Assembly (NCBI GenBank): GCA_902527265.1
Contig: CABZNY010000004.1
Coordinates: 1 to 64,000 of the forward strand
Direction: 5' to 3'
Origin: an uncultured Pelagibacteraceae bacterium
Lineage (GTDB): Bacteria; Pseudomonadota; Alphaproteobacteria; Pelagibacterales; Pelagibacteraceae
Length of the DNA stretch: 64,000 nt
Shown: positions 1 through 12,115 of the stretch, in pieces
How positions within the stretch are numbered: position 1 is the first letter of the stretch
How the letters are laid out: every line of letters begins with the position of its first letter
Position numbers and translations under genes: made by a program
Notes under the pieces: model-generated
Seen by the model: the letters and a program-made list of their open reading frames with translations, nothing else
Told to the model about the DNA's origin: nothing
The model's database searches: none

Positions 1-1
1 T

Positions 2-493
2 GAACAATTCTACAGAGACAATAGAATTACACCTATTTATGAGGGAACAAATTCAGTTCAGGCTGCTGACTTAGTCTTCAGAAAATTAATTAACAAAAAT
101 GGTGATATTATTGAAAACTATCTAAACTTAGTTAAAGACGAGATTAAAATTACTGACAAAAAAGCCGAGCCTTTTGTAAAACAACTTAACTATCATCTTG
201 ATATTTTGTCAAAATTTACTGATTGGATGAAGGAAAAAATAAAAAATTCTCCAGAAGACGCAAGTGGAGCCTGTAATGATTATTTAAAAGTTCTTGGTTT
301 AGTTGCAACCGGGCATGCTTGGTTAAAAGTTCTAGAAGTTTCCTTCAAAGAATATGAGAGTAATAAAGATTTTTATGAGGACAAAATCCAAACTGCTAAC
401 TTTTTCTTTAATAGAGTGCTTCCTAGGATAGAAAGTAGTTATATTACTGCAACAACTGGAAGTAATTATATTATAAATTACAAATTTAATTAG
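2..493 (+). CDS. dmdC: Acyl-CoA dehydrogenase C-terminal part, probably methylthiopropionyl-CoA dehydrogenase DmdC (5' end outside window)
   Basis: Open frame from base 2 (EQFYRDNRITPIYEGTNSVQAADLVFRKL...), with the acyl-CoA dehydrogenase motif 'IYEGTNSVQA'; directly upstream of dmdB-dmdA. Confidence 0.8.
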   Translation, partial: EQFYRDNRITPIYEGTNSVQAADLVFRKLINKNGDIIENYLNLVKDEIKITDKKAEPFVKQLNYHLDILSKFTDWMKEKIKNSPEDASGACNDYLKVLGLVATGHAWLKVLEVSFKEYESNKDFYEDKIQTANFFFNRVLPRIESSYITATTGSNYIINYKFN

Positions 494-494
494 A

Positions 495-2123
495 ATGAAC
501 CCTTATGAAACAAATTTGGATAAAAATGAAGCCAATTATGTTCCATTAACCCCTTTATCATTTCTAGAAAGAGCAAAAGATATTTATCCAAACTACGAAG
601 CAGTAGTTTATGAAAGTAGGAAATACACTTGGAGTGAAGTTTACAAAAGATGTATTAAGTTTGCTAGTGCATTAGATAAATTAGGAATTAAAATAGGTGA
701 TACGGTATCTGTTTTGGCTTTTAACACACCTGAAATATTCGAAGCGCATTATTCAATACCTATGGTTGGAGCAGTTATTAATGCAATTAATACAAGACTA
801 GATTCAAAAACAATTAGTTACATTTTAAATCACAGTGAAGCAAAGGCGCTAATTGTAGACAGACAATTTCATGATGTAGTAAAAAAAGCTTTAGAAGACG
901 TTAAACAAGAAATAAAAATAATAGACATTGATGATAAAGACGCAAACTTAACCGACTCTAAAAATATTGGATCTTTGGAATATGAGGAATTTTTAAATTC
1001 TGGGGATGAAAATTTTAAATGGAAAATGCCAAAAGATGAGTGGCAAGCTATAGCATTAGGTTATACATCTGGAACAACTGGTAATCCAAAAGGAGTTGTT
1101 TATCATCATAGAGGATCATATTTAATGGCAACTGGAAGTGCAGTTGCATGGAACATGCCTAATCAGTTAAATTTTTTATACACAGTACCAATGTTTCATT
1201 GTAATGGCTGGTGCTATCCTTGGACAATGTCAATGATTCATGGTCGAGTAATTTGTCTGAGAAATATTGATGTAAAAAAGATATTTGAATTAATTGATAA
1301 ATATGAAGTTACTCATTTTGGTGGAGCACCAATAGTTTTAAACATGTTAGCTAATGCACCTGAGGATCAGCAAAAGGAATTAAAAAGAAAGGTATATGTA
1401 TTAACAGCAGGTGCTCCTCCTCCTAGTATAATTTTTGAAAAAATGCAAAAGTTAGGTTTTGAAGTAATGCATGTATATGGTCTTACAGAAACCTATGGTC
1501 ATATTTTGCAGTGTGCATGGAATCAAGAATGGGATGAATTAGATCAAAATAACCAAAACGAAATAAGAGCAAGACAAGGTGTAAGATATCCCAATACAGA
1601 AGGCGTTATTGTAATGGACCCTGAAACCATGAAGCCTGTTCCTCATGATGGAAAAACAATGGGTGAAATTATGATTAGAGGAAATGTGGTGATGAAGGGT
1701 TATTTTAAAGATAAAGAAGCGACAGAAAAATCAATGGATGGAGGATGGTTTCATTCTGGCGACTTAGCTGTAACGCATCCAAGTGGTTACATAAAAATAC
1801 AGGATCGATCAAAAGATATTATAATTTCAGGAGGGGAAAATATTTCATCTATCGAAATCGAAAATACAATTTCAAAACATCCTGCTGTATCACTAGCAGC
1901 TGTTGTAGCAAAACCAGATGAAAAATGGGGTGAAACACCTTGTGCTTTTGTTGAATTAATCGAAGGAAAATCAAGCTCAGAAGAGGAAATTATTAAATTT
2001 TGTCGAGAAACTCTTGCTGGATTTAAACTTCCCAAGAAGGTTGTGTTTGCTCCATTACCAAAGACATCCACTGGAAAGATTCAAAAGTTTGAACTGAGAA
2101 AACAAGCTAAAGAATTAAACTAA
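495..2123 (+). CDS. dmdB: Acyl-CoA synthetase, probable methylthiopropionate-CoA ligase DmdB
   Basis: 542 aa AMP-binding ligase (YTSGTTGNPKGVVYHHRG, GWFHSGDLAV, KTSTGKIQK); sits between dmdC and dmdA. Confidence 0.85.
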   Translation: MNPYETNLDKNEANYVPLTPLSFLERAKDIYPNYEAVVYESRKYTWSEVYKRCIKFASALDKLGIKIGDTVSVLAFNTPEIFEAHYSIPMVGAVINAINTRLDSKTISYILNHSEAKALIVDRQFHDVVKKALEDVKQEIKIIDIDDKDANLTDSKNIGSLEYEEFLNSGDENFKWKMPKDEWQAIALGYTSGTTGNPKGVVYHHRGSYLMATGSAVAWNMPNQLNFLYTVPMFHCNGWCYPWTMSMIHGRVICLRNIDVKKIFELIDKYEVTHFGGAPIVLNMLANAPEDQQKELKRKVYVLTAGAPPPSIIFEKMQKLGFEVMHVYGLTETYGHILQCAWNQEWDELDQNNQNEIRARQGVRYPNTEGVIVMDPETMKPVPHDGKTMGEIMIRGNVVMKGYFKDKEATEKSMDGGWFHSGDLAVTHPSGYIKIQDRSKDIIISGGENISSIEIENTISKHPAVSLAAVVAKPDEKWGETPCAFVELIEGKSSSEEEIIKFCRETLAGFKLPKKVVFAPLPKTSTGKIQKFELRKQAKELN

Positions 2124-2173
2124 TATAGTTTCTTTACAAAAATCAAATAAGATGGCAGTAATGCTCAAAAAAA

Positions 2174-3283
2174 ATGAAAACTTTTTTAATAGCAAAATCA
2201 AGAAGGCTTAGAGGTACACCGTACACCTCTAGAATTGAAAAACAGGGTGTAACTGCTTATACTATATATAATCATATGTTGCTGCCAGCAGCATTTGGTT
2301 CTGTAGAAGATGCTTATCATCACTTAAAAGAGCATGTTCAGATTTGGGATGTTGCCGCTGAAAGACAAGTTGAAATTTCTGGTAAAGATTCAGCTAAATT
2401 AGTTCAATTGATGACTTGCAGAGATTTATCAAAATCTAAAGATGGAAGATGTTATTATTGCCCTATCATTGATGATAATGCAGGTTTAATTAATGATCCT
2501 GTAGTTCTAAGATTAAATGAAAATAGGTGGTGGGTCTCTTTAGCTGACTCAGATGTAATTCTATTTGCCAAAGGATTAGCGATTGGAAATAAATTTGATG
2601 TAAAGATTTCTGAACCTGATGTTGATATAATGGCAGTGCAAGGACCAAAATCATTTAAATTAATGGAAAAAGTTTTTGGAGAAAAAATTGTAAATTTAAA
2701 ATTTTTTGGTTTTGATTATTTTGAATTTGGTGGAGATAAACATCTTATTGCAAAGTCTGGATGGTCTAAACAAGGTGGCTATGAAATTTATATGGAACAC
2801 AACGAGTCAGGTTTAAAACTATATGATCATCTTTTTGAAATTGGTAAGGAATTCAATATTAGACCAGGTGGACCAAACCTTATCGAACGTATTGAGAGTG
2901 GTTTACTTTCCCATGGTAATGATATGGACAATGGAGATAATCCATACGAATGTGGTTTTGATAAGTATGTAAATATAGATAGTGATGTTGATTTTTTAGG
3001 TAAAGAAAAACTGAAAAAAATTAAAGCTGAAGGAATTAAAAAAAAACTTATGGGAGTAAAAATTGATGCCAAGGAAATAAGTGTTAATGGCTCAATGGAT
3101 CTAGTAGATGAAGATAATAATGTAATTGGAGAATTGAGATCTGGTTGTTATAATCCAACTTTTAAACAAGTCATTGGGATTGCAATGATTAACAAACCAC
3201 ACTTTGAGACTTCGAAATCCTTTAAAATCAATATAAATGGCTCTGATTTTGATGGAAAAGTTTGTGATTTACCTTTCATTTAG
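2174..3283 (+). CDS. dmdA: Dimethylsulfoniopropionate demethylase (GcvT/aminomethyltransferase family)
   Basis: 369 aa; recognisable SAR11-type DmdA sequence ([41 protein letters not shown]). Confidence 0.92.
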   Translation: MKTFLIAKSRRLRGTPYTSRIEKQGVTAYTIYNHMLLPAAFGSVEDAYHHLKEHVQIWDVAAERQVEISGKDSAKLVQLMTCRDLSKSKDGRCYYCPIIDDNAGLINDPVVLRLNENRWWVSLADSDVILFAKGLAIGNKFDVKISEPDVDIMAVQGPKSFKLMEKVFGEKIVNLKFFGFDYFEFGGDKHLIAKSGWSKQGGYEIYMEHNESGLKLYDHLFEIGKEFNIRPGGPNLIERIESGLLSHGNDMDNGDNPYECGFDKYVNIDSDVDFLGKEKLKKIKAEGIKKKLMGVKIDAKEISVNGSMDLVDEDNNVIGELRSGCYNPTFKQVIGIAMINKPHFETSKSFKININGSDFDGKVCDLPFI

Positions 3284-3302
3284 TATAAAACTTTAAAATA
3301 TC

Positions 3303-4313
3303 ATGAATATAGCAATAGTAGGAGCGACAGGAAACGTAGGTCGAAAATTAATAGAAGTTTTGGAAAAAAAAAACTTTCCAATAACAGAGGCTTACTTAGT
3401 TGCGTCTTCAAATAGCGAAGGAAAAAAAATTGATTTTTTAGGAAAAGAGCATACTGTTAGTAATTTAGAACAATTTGATTTCTCAAAAGTAAAAATTGCT
3501 TTTTTTGCAGCTGGTTCTTCAATTGCTGAAAAATGGGCACCGATCGCAGCAGAAAAAACAATTGTAATAGATAATTCAAAATTCTTTAGAAAAGATCCAG
3601 AAATTCCTTTAATTGTTCCAGAGGTCAATTCCAAAGAATTACCTAAATTTAAAAATAAGAATATTATAGCAAATGCTAATTGTTCAGTAATACCAATAGT
3701 TGTAGCTCTCAAACCATTACATGATTTGTATAATGTAAAAAGAATAGTTGCATCAACTTATCAATCAGTGTCTGGTGCAGGCAAAGCTGGAATGGATGAA
3801 CTTATATCCCAAACTAAAGAAGTGTTGGAAAATAAAGATGTTGAGTCAAAAAATTTTACTAAGCAGATAGCCTTTAATGCTATACCACATATTGATAGTT
3901 TTCTTGAAAATGGAAGCACAAAAGAAGAGCAAAAAAATCATGATGAGGTAAAAAAAATTTTAGATAGTAAAATTAATATAACATCTACTTGTGTAAGAAT
4001 CCCTGTTCTTGTTTCTCACTCCATAAGTGTGAATGTTGAATTTAACAAAAAACATGACTTAGAAGAAATAAGAAATGTCTTATCATCATCACCAGGTTGC
4101 AAGGTAGTTGATGAGCAAAAAGATGGAGGATACATTACCCCTGTTGAAGCTGAAGATAAATTTGAAACATTTATATCAAGAATTCGTGAGGATTCTTCTC
4201 AACCAAATTCAATTAATTTGTGGGTTGTGTCTGATAACTTATTAAAAGGTGCTGCACTTAATGCAGTTGAAATTGCTGAGGCTTTAGTAGAAAAAGATTT
4301 TTATGGAAAATAA
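3303..4313 (+). CDS. asd: Aspartate-semialdehyde dehydrogenase
   Basis: N-terminal MNIAIVGATGNVGRKLIEVL, NANCSVIP active-site Cys motif, YQSVSGAGKAG. Confidence 0.95.
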   Translation: MNIAIVGATGNVGRKLIEVLEKKNFPITEAYLVASSNSEGKKIDFLGKEHTVSNLEQFDFSKVKIAFFAAGSSIAEKWAPIAAEKTIVIDNSKFFRKDPEIPLIVPEVNSKELPKFKNKNIIANANCSVIPIVVALKPLHDLYNVKRIVASTYQSVSGAGKAGMDELISQTKEVLENKDVESKNFTKQIAFNAIPHIDSFLENGSTKEEQKNHDEVKKILDSKINITSTCVRIPVLVSHSISVNVEFNKKHDLEEIRNVLSSSPGCKVVDEQKDGGYITPVEAEDKFETFISRIREDSSQPNSINLWVVSDNLLKGAALNAVEIAEALVEKDFYGK

Positions 4314-4686
4314 AAACCCAATATCGCCACATATACAAATTTATGACTGGCACATCTCTTCGTTAGTTTCGATATCACACAGAGTAACTGGTATAATAAA
4401 CTTTATTACAGTAACTTTGATAGGTATTTGGATAGCATCTTTATTATTAGGAGAGGAAAATTATGTATTTACTAATTTTTTCTTGTCATCTTTAGTTGGT
4501 AAATTTGTTTGTTTGGGAATTATTTGGTCTTTTACATTTCAAATGCTTAGCGAAATAAGGCATTTGATCATGGATTTAGGATACGGATTTGAGCAAAAAA
4601 CTACAAAAGTAACTGGATTAATAGTTCTGATTGGATCATTTCCTCTTACTGTTATAATTTTTCTTATAGGAAGGCATTTAATTTAA
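4303..4686 (+). CDS. sdhC: Succinate dehydrogenase cytochrome b556 subunit
   Basis: SISHRVTGIINF motif, three TM segments, next to sdhDAB. Confidence 0.9.
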   Translation: MENKNPISPHIQIYDWHISSLVSISHRVTGIINFITVTLIGIWIASLLLGEENYVFTNFFLSSLVGKFVCLGIIWSFTFQMLSEIRHLIMDLGYGFEQKTTKVTGLIVLIGSFPLTVIIFLIGRHLI

Positions 4687-5009
4687 TGGGATCTGTGACT
4701 AAGAAATGGCTTTTTCTAAAAGTAAGTTCTGCAATTTTGCTACCATTAATGCTTTGGTTTTCTATAAATTTGGCTTCTGTTTATGACAAAGGCTATAATG
4801 AATTACTTTTATTCATAACATCTCAACCATCTAAGTTCTTATTTAGTCTTTTTTTGATTTTTGCATATTTTTTCTCAGCTTTAAGCATTAGTGAGGTTTT
4901 TGAAGATTATATTGAGGACGAAAAAATCAAAAATGCCGCAAATAAATCATTAAATATCTTTGCTATAGTATTTCCATTAATAATAATTATCTTAGTATTT
5001 AATATATAG
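4686..5009 (+). CDS. sdhD: Succinate dehydrogenase membrane anchor subunit
   Basis: Small three-TM protein between sdhC and sdhA. Confidence 0.85.
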   Translation: MGSVTKKWLFLKVSSAILLPLMLWFSINLASVYDKGYNELLLFITSQPSKFLFSLFLIFAYFFSALSISEVFEDYIEDEKIKNAANKSLNIFAIVFPLIIIILVFNI

Positions 5010-5011
5010 TT

Positions 5012-6787
5012 ATGAGTGCGTACAAAATTATTGATCATGAATATGATGTAGTTGTTTTAGGTGCAGGTGGATCTGGACTTAGAGCAGCTGTTGGCCTAAG
5101 TGAGGCTGGTCTAAAAACGGCATGTGTATCTAAAGTATTTCCAACAAGAAGTCACACATCTGCAGCCCAAGGAGGTATTTCAGCAGCACTAGGAAATATG
5201 GGAGAAGATGACTGGAGATGGCACATGTATGACACAGTCAAAGGCGCTGATTGGTTAGGTGACCAGGATTCTATCGAATATTTATGTAAAGAAGCACCAG
5301 CTGCTGTTCTTGAATTAGAAAAGTATGGTGTTCCATTTAGTCGAACTGAGGAAGGAAAAATTTATCAAAGACCTTTTGGGGGTATGACAAAAAACTATGG
5401 AAATGAAACAGTTCAAAGAACATGTGCAGCAGCAGATAGAACTGGACATGCAATACTTCACACATTGTATGGACAAGCTTTAAAACATAATACCGAATTT
5501 TTTATTGAATACTTTGCGCTAGATCTAATAATGAAAGATGGAGCATGCAAAGGTATAATTGCTTGGAACCTCAATGATGGAACAATTCACAGATTTAAAT
5601 CCCACACAACTATTATAGCAACAGGGGGTTATGGAAAAGTGTATTACTCAGCTACTTCAGCTCATACTTGCACTGGAGATGGTAATGCTATGGCACTAAG
5701 AGCTGGATTACCTTTACAAGATATGGAATTTGTACAATTTCATCCAACGGGAATATATGGTCATGGAACATTAATTTCCGAAGGTGTAAGAGGAGAAGGT
5801 GGTTATCTAGTAAATTCAAAAGGAGAAAGATTTATGGAGCGTTATGCTCCTAAAGCAAAAGATCTAGCATCTAGAGATGTTGTAAGTAGATCAATTGCAG
5901 TAGAAATTAATGAGGGTAGAGGTATTGGAAAAGAACAAGATCATGTTCATCTTCACATTGATCATTTGGATCCAAAAGTTATAGATGAGAGACTTCCAGG
6001 AATATCAGAGGCTTCAAAATTATTTGCAAATGTTGATGTAACTAAGGAACCTATACCAGTAGTACCTACAGTGCATTATAATATGGGTGGAATACCAACA
6101 AATTATAAAGCAGAGGTCCTTACATTAAATGGATCTGAGAAAACAGTACCTGGGTTAATGGCTATCGGAGAAGCAGCATGTGTTTCTGTCCATGGCGCAA
6201 ATAGATTAGGTTCAAACTCACTAATAGATTTAGTAGTTTTTGGAAGAGCTGCAGCGAAAAGAGCAGCAGAGTTAGTAAAACCTGGAATGAAGCATGATGA
6301 AATTGATAAAAATGAAACGGATAGATGTTTAGATAGATTTGACAAATTAAGAAACTCAGAGGGTTCAAATCCAACATCTGAACTGAGACTTTCAATGCAA
6401 AAAACAATGCAATCAAAGTGCGCTGTATTTAGAACTGAGAAAACATTAAAGGAAGGAGTTGACGAAATTAGAAAACCTTATGATGGGATGGACTCTCTTT
6501 CTGTAAAAGATAAGTCATTAATCTTTAATACTGATTTAGTTGAAACACTAGAATTTGACAACTTAATAAGACAAGCAATAACTACAATGGACTCTGCGTA
6601 TCATAGAAAAGAAAGCAGAGGAGCTCATGCAAGAGAAGATTTTCCAAAGAGAGATGATGAGAATTATATGCAACACACTCTGTCTTGGTGTAATGGTTCA
6701 AAAACTAAAATTAATTACAGACCTGTTCATAGATCAACACTTACAAATGATGTACAATATTTCCCTCCACAGGAAAGAGTATATTAA
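5012..6787 (+). CDS. sdhA: Succinate dehydrogenase flavoprotein subunit
   Basis: FAD motif [54 protein letters not shown]. Confidence 0.97.
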   Translation: MSAYKIIDHEYDVVVLGAGGSGLRAAVGLSEAGLKTACVSKVFPTRSHTSAAQGGISAALGNMGEDDWRWHMYDTVKGADWLGDQDSIEYLCKEAPAAVLELEKYGVPFSRTEEGKIYQRPFGGMTKNYGNETVQRTCAAADRTGHAILHTLYGQALKHNTEFFIEYFALDLIMKDGACKGIIAWNLNDGTIHRFKSHTTIIATGGYGKVYYSATSAHTCTGDGNAMALRAGLPLQDMEFVQFHPTGIYGHGTLISEGVRGEGGYLVNSKGERFMERYAPKAKDLASRDVVSRSIAVEINEGRGIGKEQDHVHLHIDHLDPKVIDERLPGISEASKLFANVDVTKEPIPVVPTVHYNMGGIPTNYKAEVLTLNGSEKTVPGLMAIGEAACVSVHGANRLGSNSLIDLVVFGRAAAKRAAELVKPGMKHDEIDKNETDRCLDRFDKLRNSEGSNPTSELRLSMQKTMQSKCAVFRTEKTLKEGVDEIRKPYDGMDSLSVKDKSLIFNTDLVETLEFDNLIRQAITTMDSAYHRKESRGAHAREDFPKRDDENYMQHTLSWCNGSKTKINYRPVHRSTLTNDVQYFPPQERVY

Positions 6788-7557
6788 TGGTTCAATTAAA
6801 TTTACCTGCAAACTCAAAGGTAGAAAAAGGTCAATATTATAAAGATAAAACAGGTTCAAAAAACATTAGAAAAATAAATATTTATAGATGGGATCCATCT
6901 AAAAATGAAAATCCAAGACTTGATACCTATGAAGTTGATATGGATAATTGTTCATCTAAAGTCCTTGATGTTTTAAACAAAATAAAAAATGAAATAGATC
7001 CTTCTATAGCTTACAGAAGATCTTGTGCCCATGGAGTTTGTGGATCTTGTGCGATGAATATGAATGGAAAAAATGGTTTAGCATGTACGAAGTCCCATTC
7101 TGAACTGGATGGAGATATTGATATTTATCCTTTACCTCATCTAAAAGTCTTAAAAGATTTAATTGGTGATTTAAGCACATTATATAAACAATATGAGTCT
7201 GTTGAACCTTGGTTAAAAACCTCAAAAGTAAATGATAAAGAGAATATCCAATCTAAAAATGACAGAGCAAAATTAGATGGATTATATGAATGTATTATGT
7301 GTGCATGTTGTTCAACGTCTTGCCCAAGTTATTGGTGGAACGGTGAAAAATATTTAGGTCCAGCTGTATTACTTCAGGCTTATAGGTGGATAATTGATAG
7401 TAGAGATGAAGATAGAAAAGAAAGACTTAAAAAAGTAGCTGATGAACTTAAGCTTTATAGATGCCATACTATCTTGAATTGTACAAATGCTTGCCCAAAG
7501 GGCTTGAATCCTGCAAAAGCTATTGCAGAGATAAAGAAAATGCTTGCAACGGCCTAA
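6787..7557 (+). CDS. sdhB: Succinate dehydrogenase iron-sulfur subunit
   Basis: [15 protein letters not shown] and [17 protein letters not shown] Fe-S motifs. Confidence 0.97.
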   Translation: MVQLNLPANSKVEKGQYYKDKTGSKNIRKINIYRWDPSKNENPRLDTYEVDMDNCSSKVLDVLNKIKNEIDPSIAYRRSCAHGVCGSCAMNMNGKNGLACTKSHSELDGDIDIYPLPHLKVLKDLIGDLSTLYKQYESVEPWLKTSKVNDKENIQSKNDRAKLDGLYECIMCACCSTSCPSYWWNGEKYLGPAVLLQAYRWIIDSRDEDRKERLKKVADELKLYRCHTILNCTNACPKGLNPAKAIAEIKKMLATA

Positions 7558-7581
7558 TTACTTAATTAAATAATTTCACTC

Positions 7582-9075
7582 ATGAATATAATCAAACATT
7601 TCATTGGTGGAAAAGTAATAGATGGTACTTCACAAAGAAAAGGACAAGTTTTTAATCCTGCTACTGGAGAGCAAGAATCAGAAGTTGTTTTAGCTACTAA
7701 ATCAGATTTAGATAAAACAGTTGAAATTGCTAAGAAAGCCTTTGAGACATGGTCACTTAAGCCTGCACTTCAAAGAGCTAGGATAATGTTTAAGTTTAAA
7801 GAACTTATAGAAAAAAATTTTGATGAATTAACAAAGTTAATTGTCTCTGAACATGGAAAAGTTTATGAGGATGCAAAAGGATCGTTAATAAGAGGATTGG
7901 AAGTTGTCGAGTTTGCATGTGGAATTCCTCATGTGCTTAAAGGTGAATTTTCTGAGAATGTTGGGACAAATGTTGATAGTTATTCCATGCGACAGCCTTT
8001 AGGTGTAGCTGCTGGAATAACACCTTTTAATTTTCCTGCAATGGTGCCAATGTGGATGTTTCCATTAGCTATAGCATGTGGAAATACTTTTATTCTTAAA
8101 CCATCAGAAAAAGATCCTTCATGTCCGATGAGATTAGCAGAATTACTTCACGAAGCTGGTCTTCCTGCTGGAGTTTTTAATGTTGTCAACGGAGATAAAG
8201 AAGTTGTAGACGCTATACTTTCAAACAATGATATTAAAGCTGTAAGCTTTGTTGGATCAACACCTATAGCTAAATACATATATGAGAATGCTGCCAAAAA
8301 TGAGAAAAGAGTTCAAGCATTAGGTGGAGCTAAAAATCATTTAGTGGTGATGCCCGATTGCGATTTAGAAGGAGCTGTAAATGGTCTAATGGGTGCTGCA
8401 TATGGATCTGCAGGTGAAAGATGTATGGCTCAGTCTGTTGCTGTAGCAGTTGGTGATATTGGTGATGAGTTAGTATCTAGGTTAGTAAAAAAAGCTGAAG
8501 CATTAAAAATTGGTCCTGGTATGGATAAATCCTCAGAGATGGGTCCTCTTGTCACAAAACAACATTTAGAAAAAGTAAAAGGATATGTTGATTTAGGAGT
8601 AAAAGAGGGAGCTAAATTAGCTCTTGATGGTAGAGATCTAAAACTTCAAGGGTATGAAAATGGTTTTTATATAGGTGGATGTTTGTTTGATCATGTAACG
8701 ACTGATATGAGAATTTATAAAGAAGAGATTTTTGGTCCTGTTCTATCAGTGGTAAGAGTAAAAACTTTTGAAGAAGCAACCAAAATGATAAATGAGCATG
8801 AGTATGGAAACGGTGTAAGTATTTATACTAGAGATGGTGATGCAGGAAGAACTTTTGCAAGTAAAATCCAAGTTGGAATGGTTGGAATAAATGTTCCAAT
8901 ACCAGTTCCTATGGCATTTCATAGTTTTGGTGGATGGAAAAGATCATTGTTTGGAGATAGCGGAATGCATGGCATGGAAGGAATTAAATTTTATACAAAA
9001 TTGAAAACCATTACCTCTAGATGGCCTTCAGGCATAAGGTCAAATCCTGAATTTATTATGCCAACTATGGAATAA
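7582..9075 (+). CDS. mmsA: CoA-acylating methylmalonate-semialdehyde dehydrogenase
   Basis: 497 aa aldehyde dehydrogenase of MmsA type (GSAGERCMAQSVAVAVG, PFNFPAMVPMWMFPLAIACGNTF). Confidence 0.9.
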   Translation: MNIIKHFIGGKVIDGTSQRKGQVFNPATGEQESEVVLATKSDLDKTVEIAKKAFETWSLKPALQRARIMFKFKELIEKNFDELTKLIVSEHGKVYEDAKGSLIRGLEVVEFACGIPHVLKGEFSENVGTNVDSYSMRQPLGVAAGITPFNFPAMVPMWMFPLAIACGNTFILKPSEKDPSCPMRLAELLHEAGLPAGVFNVVNGDKEVVDAILSNNDIKAVSFVGSTPIAKYIYENAAKNEKRVQALGGAKNHLVVMPDCDLEGAVNGLMGAAYGSAGERCMAQSVAVAVGDIGDELVSRLVKKAEALKIGPGMDKSSEMGPLVTKQHLEKVKGYVDLGVKEGAKLALDGRDLKLQGYENGFYIGGCLFDHVTTDMRIYKEEIFGPVLSVVRVKTFEEATKMINEHEYGNGVSIYTRDGDAGRTFASKIQVGMVGINVPIPVPMAFHSFGGWKRSLFGDSGMHGMEGIKFYTKLKTITSRWPSGIRSNPEFIMPTME

Positions 9076-10044
<969 letters not shown>

Positions 10045-11205
10045 ATGAATATTCACGAGCACCAAGCAAAACAAATTCTAAAAAAGTATGGAGCGAATGT
10101 GCCCGAGGGAGTATTTGCATTTAATGTATCCGATCTTTTGCAAAAAACTAAAGAATTGAAAACTGATAAGTATGTTCTTAAAGCTCAAATTCATGCTGGT
10201 GGAAGAGGTAAGGCTGGCGGAGTAAAAATTGTTGATAATTTAGAAAATTTAGAAAAAGAAGCAAATATTTTGCTTGGCAAAAACCTAATTACTCATCAAA
10301 CAGGACCGTTAGGTAGAGAAGTAAAAAGACTATATGTTGAGGAGGTATCTAATATTAGTAAAGAATTTTATCTTTCTTGCCTAGTTGATAGAGTAAGTTC
10401 AAAAATTGCATTTATTTCAAGTGATCAAGGAGGAATGAACATTGAAGAAGTTGCCCAAAATACACCTGAAAAAATTTTAACAACTAAAGTCGATTTTAAC
10501 CAAGAAATTTCCGAGATTGATTGTAAGAAAATTATTAAGGTTTTTGAATTAGACGATAATTCTGGTTCAGAAGCTATAAGCTTAATAAAAGCAATTTATA
10601 AATTGTTCATAGAAAATGATGCAAATTTAGTAGAAATTAACCCACTTATTTTAACGAAAGAAAATAAAGTAGTTTGTCTTGATGCAAAAATGACATTTGA
10701 TGAAAATGCATTATTTAAACATCCTGAGATACAAGAATTAAGAGACTATAATGAGGAAGAAGCCACAGAAATTGAAGCAAGCAAACATGACTTGGCATAT
10801 ATAAAATTAGATGGAAGTATAGGATGTATGGTAAACGGTGCAGGATTAGCAATGGCTACAATGGATATCATAAAGCTTTATGGTGAAGAGCCTGCAAATT
10901 TTTTAGATGTAGGAGGTGGAGCATCAAAAGAAAAAGTTTCTGCTGCATTCAAAATTATTTTATCAGATAAAAATGTTAAAGGAATATTGATAAATATTTT
11001 TGGTGGAATTATGAGATGTGATGTACTTGCGCAAGGTGTTGTAGATGCAGCAAAAGAAATTAAAATTGAAGTTCCGTTAGTAGTAAGATTAGCAGGAACA
11101 AACTTTGAAGAAGGAAAAAAGATATTAGAGAATTCTGGTTTAAAAATTATATCTGCAAATGACTTATCAGATGCTGCAAAAAAAGTTGTAGAGGCAATAA
11201 AATAA
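10045..11205 (+). CDS. sucC: Succinyl-CoA ligase beta subunit
   Basis: [38 protein letters not shown]. Confidence 0.97.
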   Translation: MNIHEHQAKQILKKYGANVPEGVFAFNVSDLLQKTKELKTDKYVLKAQIHAGGRGKAGGVKIVDNLENLEKEANILLGKNLITHQTGPLGREVKRLYVEEVSNISKEFYLSCLVDRVSSKIAFISSDQGGMNIEEVAQNTPEKILTTKVDFNQEISEIDCKKIIKVFELDDNSGSEAISLIKAIYKLFIENDANLVEINPLILTKENKVVCLDAKMTFDENALFKHPEIQELRDYNEEEATEIEASKHDLAYIKLDGSIGCMVNGAGLAMATMDIIKLYGEEPANFLDVGGGASKEKVSAAFKIILSDKNVKGILINIFGGIMRCDVLAQGVVDAAKEIKIEVPLVVRLAGTNFEEGKKILENSGLKIISANDLSDAAKKVVEAIK

Positions 11206-12080
11206 TGTCAGTATTAATTGATAAAAATACAAAAGTAATTTGCCAAGGTTTTACAGGATCCCATGGTACTTTTCACTCTGAACAATCTATTAAATATGGA
11301 ACAAACTTAGTTGGGGGCGTAACACCAAAAAAAGGTGGACAAATTCACTTAGAAAGACCAGTGTTTAACACAGTTAAAGAAGCAAAAGATGCTACTGGAG
11401 CGGATGCAACAATGATATATGTACCTGCAAAGTTTGCTTCATCAGCCATCATAGAAGCTATAGATGCATCTATTGAATTAATTGTTTGTATAAGCGAAGG
11501 AATACCAATTCTAGATATGTTAAAAGTAAAAAAAAAATTACAAAATTCTAAATCCAGATTAATTGGTCCAAACTGTCCAGGAATAATTACACCTAATGAA
11601 TGTAAAATTGGAATAATGCCAGGCAATATTCATAAAAAAGGTTCAGTTGGAATTGTATCAAGATCAGGAACACTTACCTATGAGGCAGTTGCTCAAACAA
11701 CTGAGAACAATCTTGGTCAATCAACATGTATAGGAATTGGTGGTGATCCAATTAATGGAACTAATTTCATTGATTGCCTTGATTTATTTTTAAATGACGA
11801 TCAAACCGAGTCTATTTTAATGATTGGAGAAATAGGTGGAACTGCTGAAGAAGAAGCAGCAGAATTTGTAAAAAATCACAAAATAAAAAAACCAATTGTT
11901 GGATTTATAGCTGGAGTAACTGCTCCACCAGGAAGAAGAATGGGACATGCTGGTGCTATTATTTCAGGCGGCAAAGGAAATGCTGAAGAAAAGATAAAAA
12001 AAATGCAAGATTGCGGTATTACTGTTGCTAATTCTCCCTCTGATATTGGAAAAACGCTACTAAATAAATTGTCTAATTGA
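11205..12080 (+). CDS. sucD: Succinyl-CoA ligase alpha subunit
   Basis: [41 protein letters not shown]. Confidence 0.97.
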   Translation: MSVLIDKNTKVICQGFTGSHGTFHSEQSIKYGTNLVGGVTPKKGGQIHLERPVFNTVKEAKDATGADATMIYVPAKFASSAIIEAIDASIELIVCISEGIPILDMLKVKKKLQNSKSRLIGPNCPGIITPNECKIGIMPGNIHKKGSVGIVSRSGTLTYEAVAQTTENNLGQSTCIGIGGDPINGTNFIDCLDLFLNDDQTESILMIGEIGGTAEEEAAEFVKNHKIKKPIVGFIAGVTAPPGRRMGHAGAIISGGKGNAEEKIKKMQDCGITVANSPSDIGKTLLNKLSN

Positions 12081-12115
12081 TAACATTTTGTTTGTATAAT
12101 ATTTAAAGAATTAAT

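Noticed and set aside
1787-2071. 94-aa reverse-strand ORF inside dmdB
   Set aside because: Fully antisense to a strongly supported coding gene; no recognisable domain and low-complexity Ser/Ile-rich translation.
3392-3712. 106-aa reverse-strand ORF inside asd
   Set aside because: Shadow ORF opposite a conserved gene; no start context or domain.
6362-6376. tRNA T-loop-like 'gggttcaaatccaac'
   Set aside because: Lies within the conserved sdhA coding frame; no acceptor, D or anticodon arms around it.
6627-6842. 71-aa ORF spanning the sdhA/sdhB junction
   Set aside because: Out of frame with both sdhA and sdhB, which are unmistakable.
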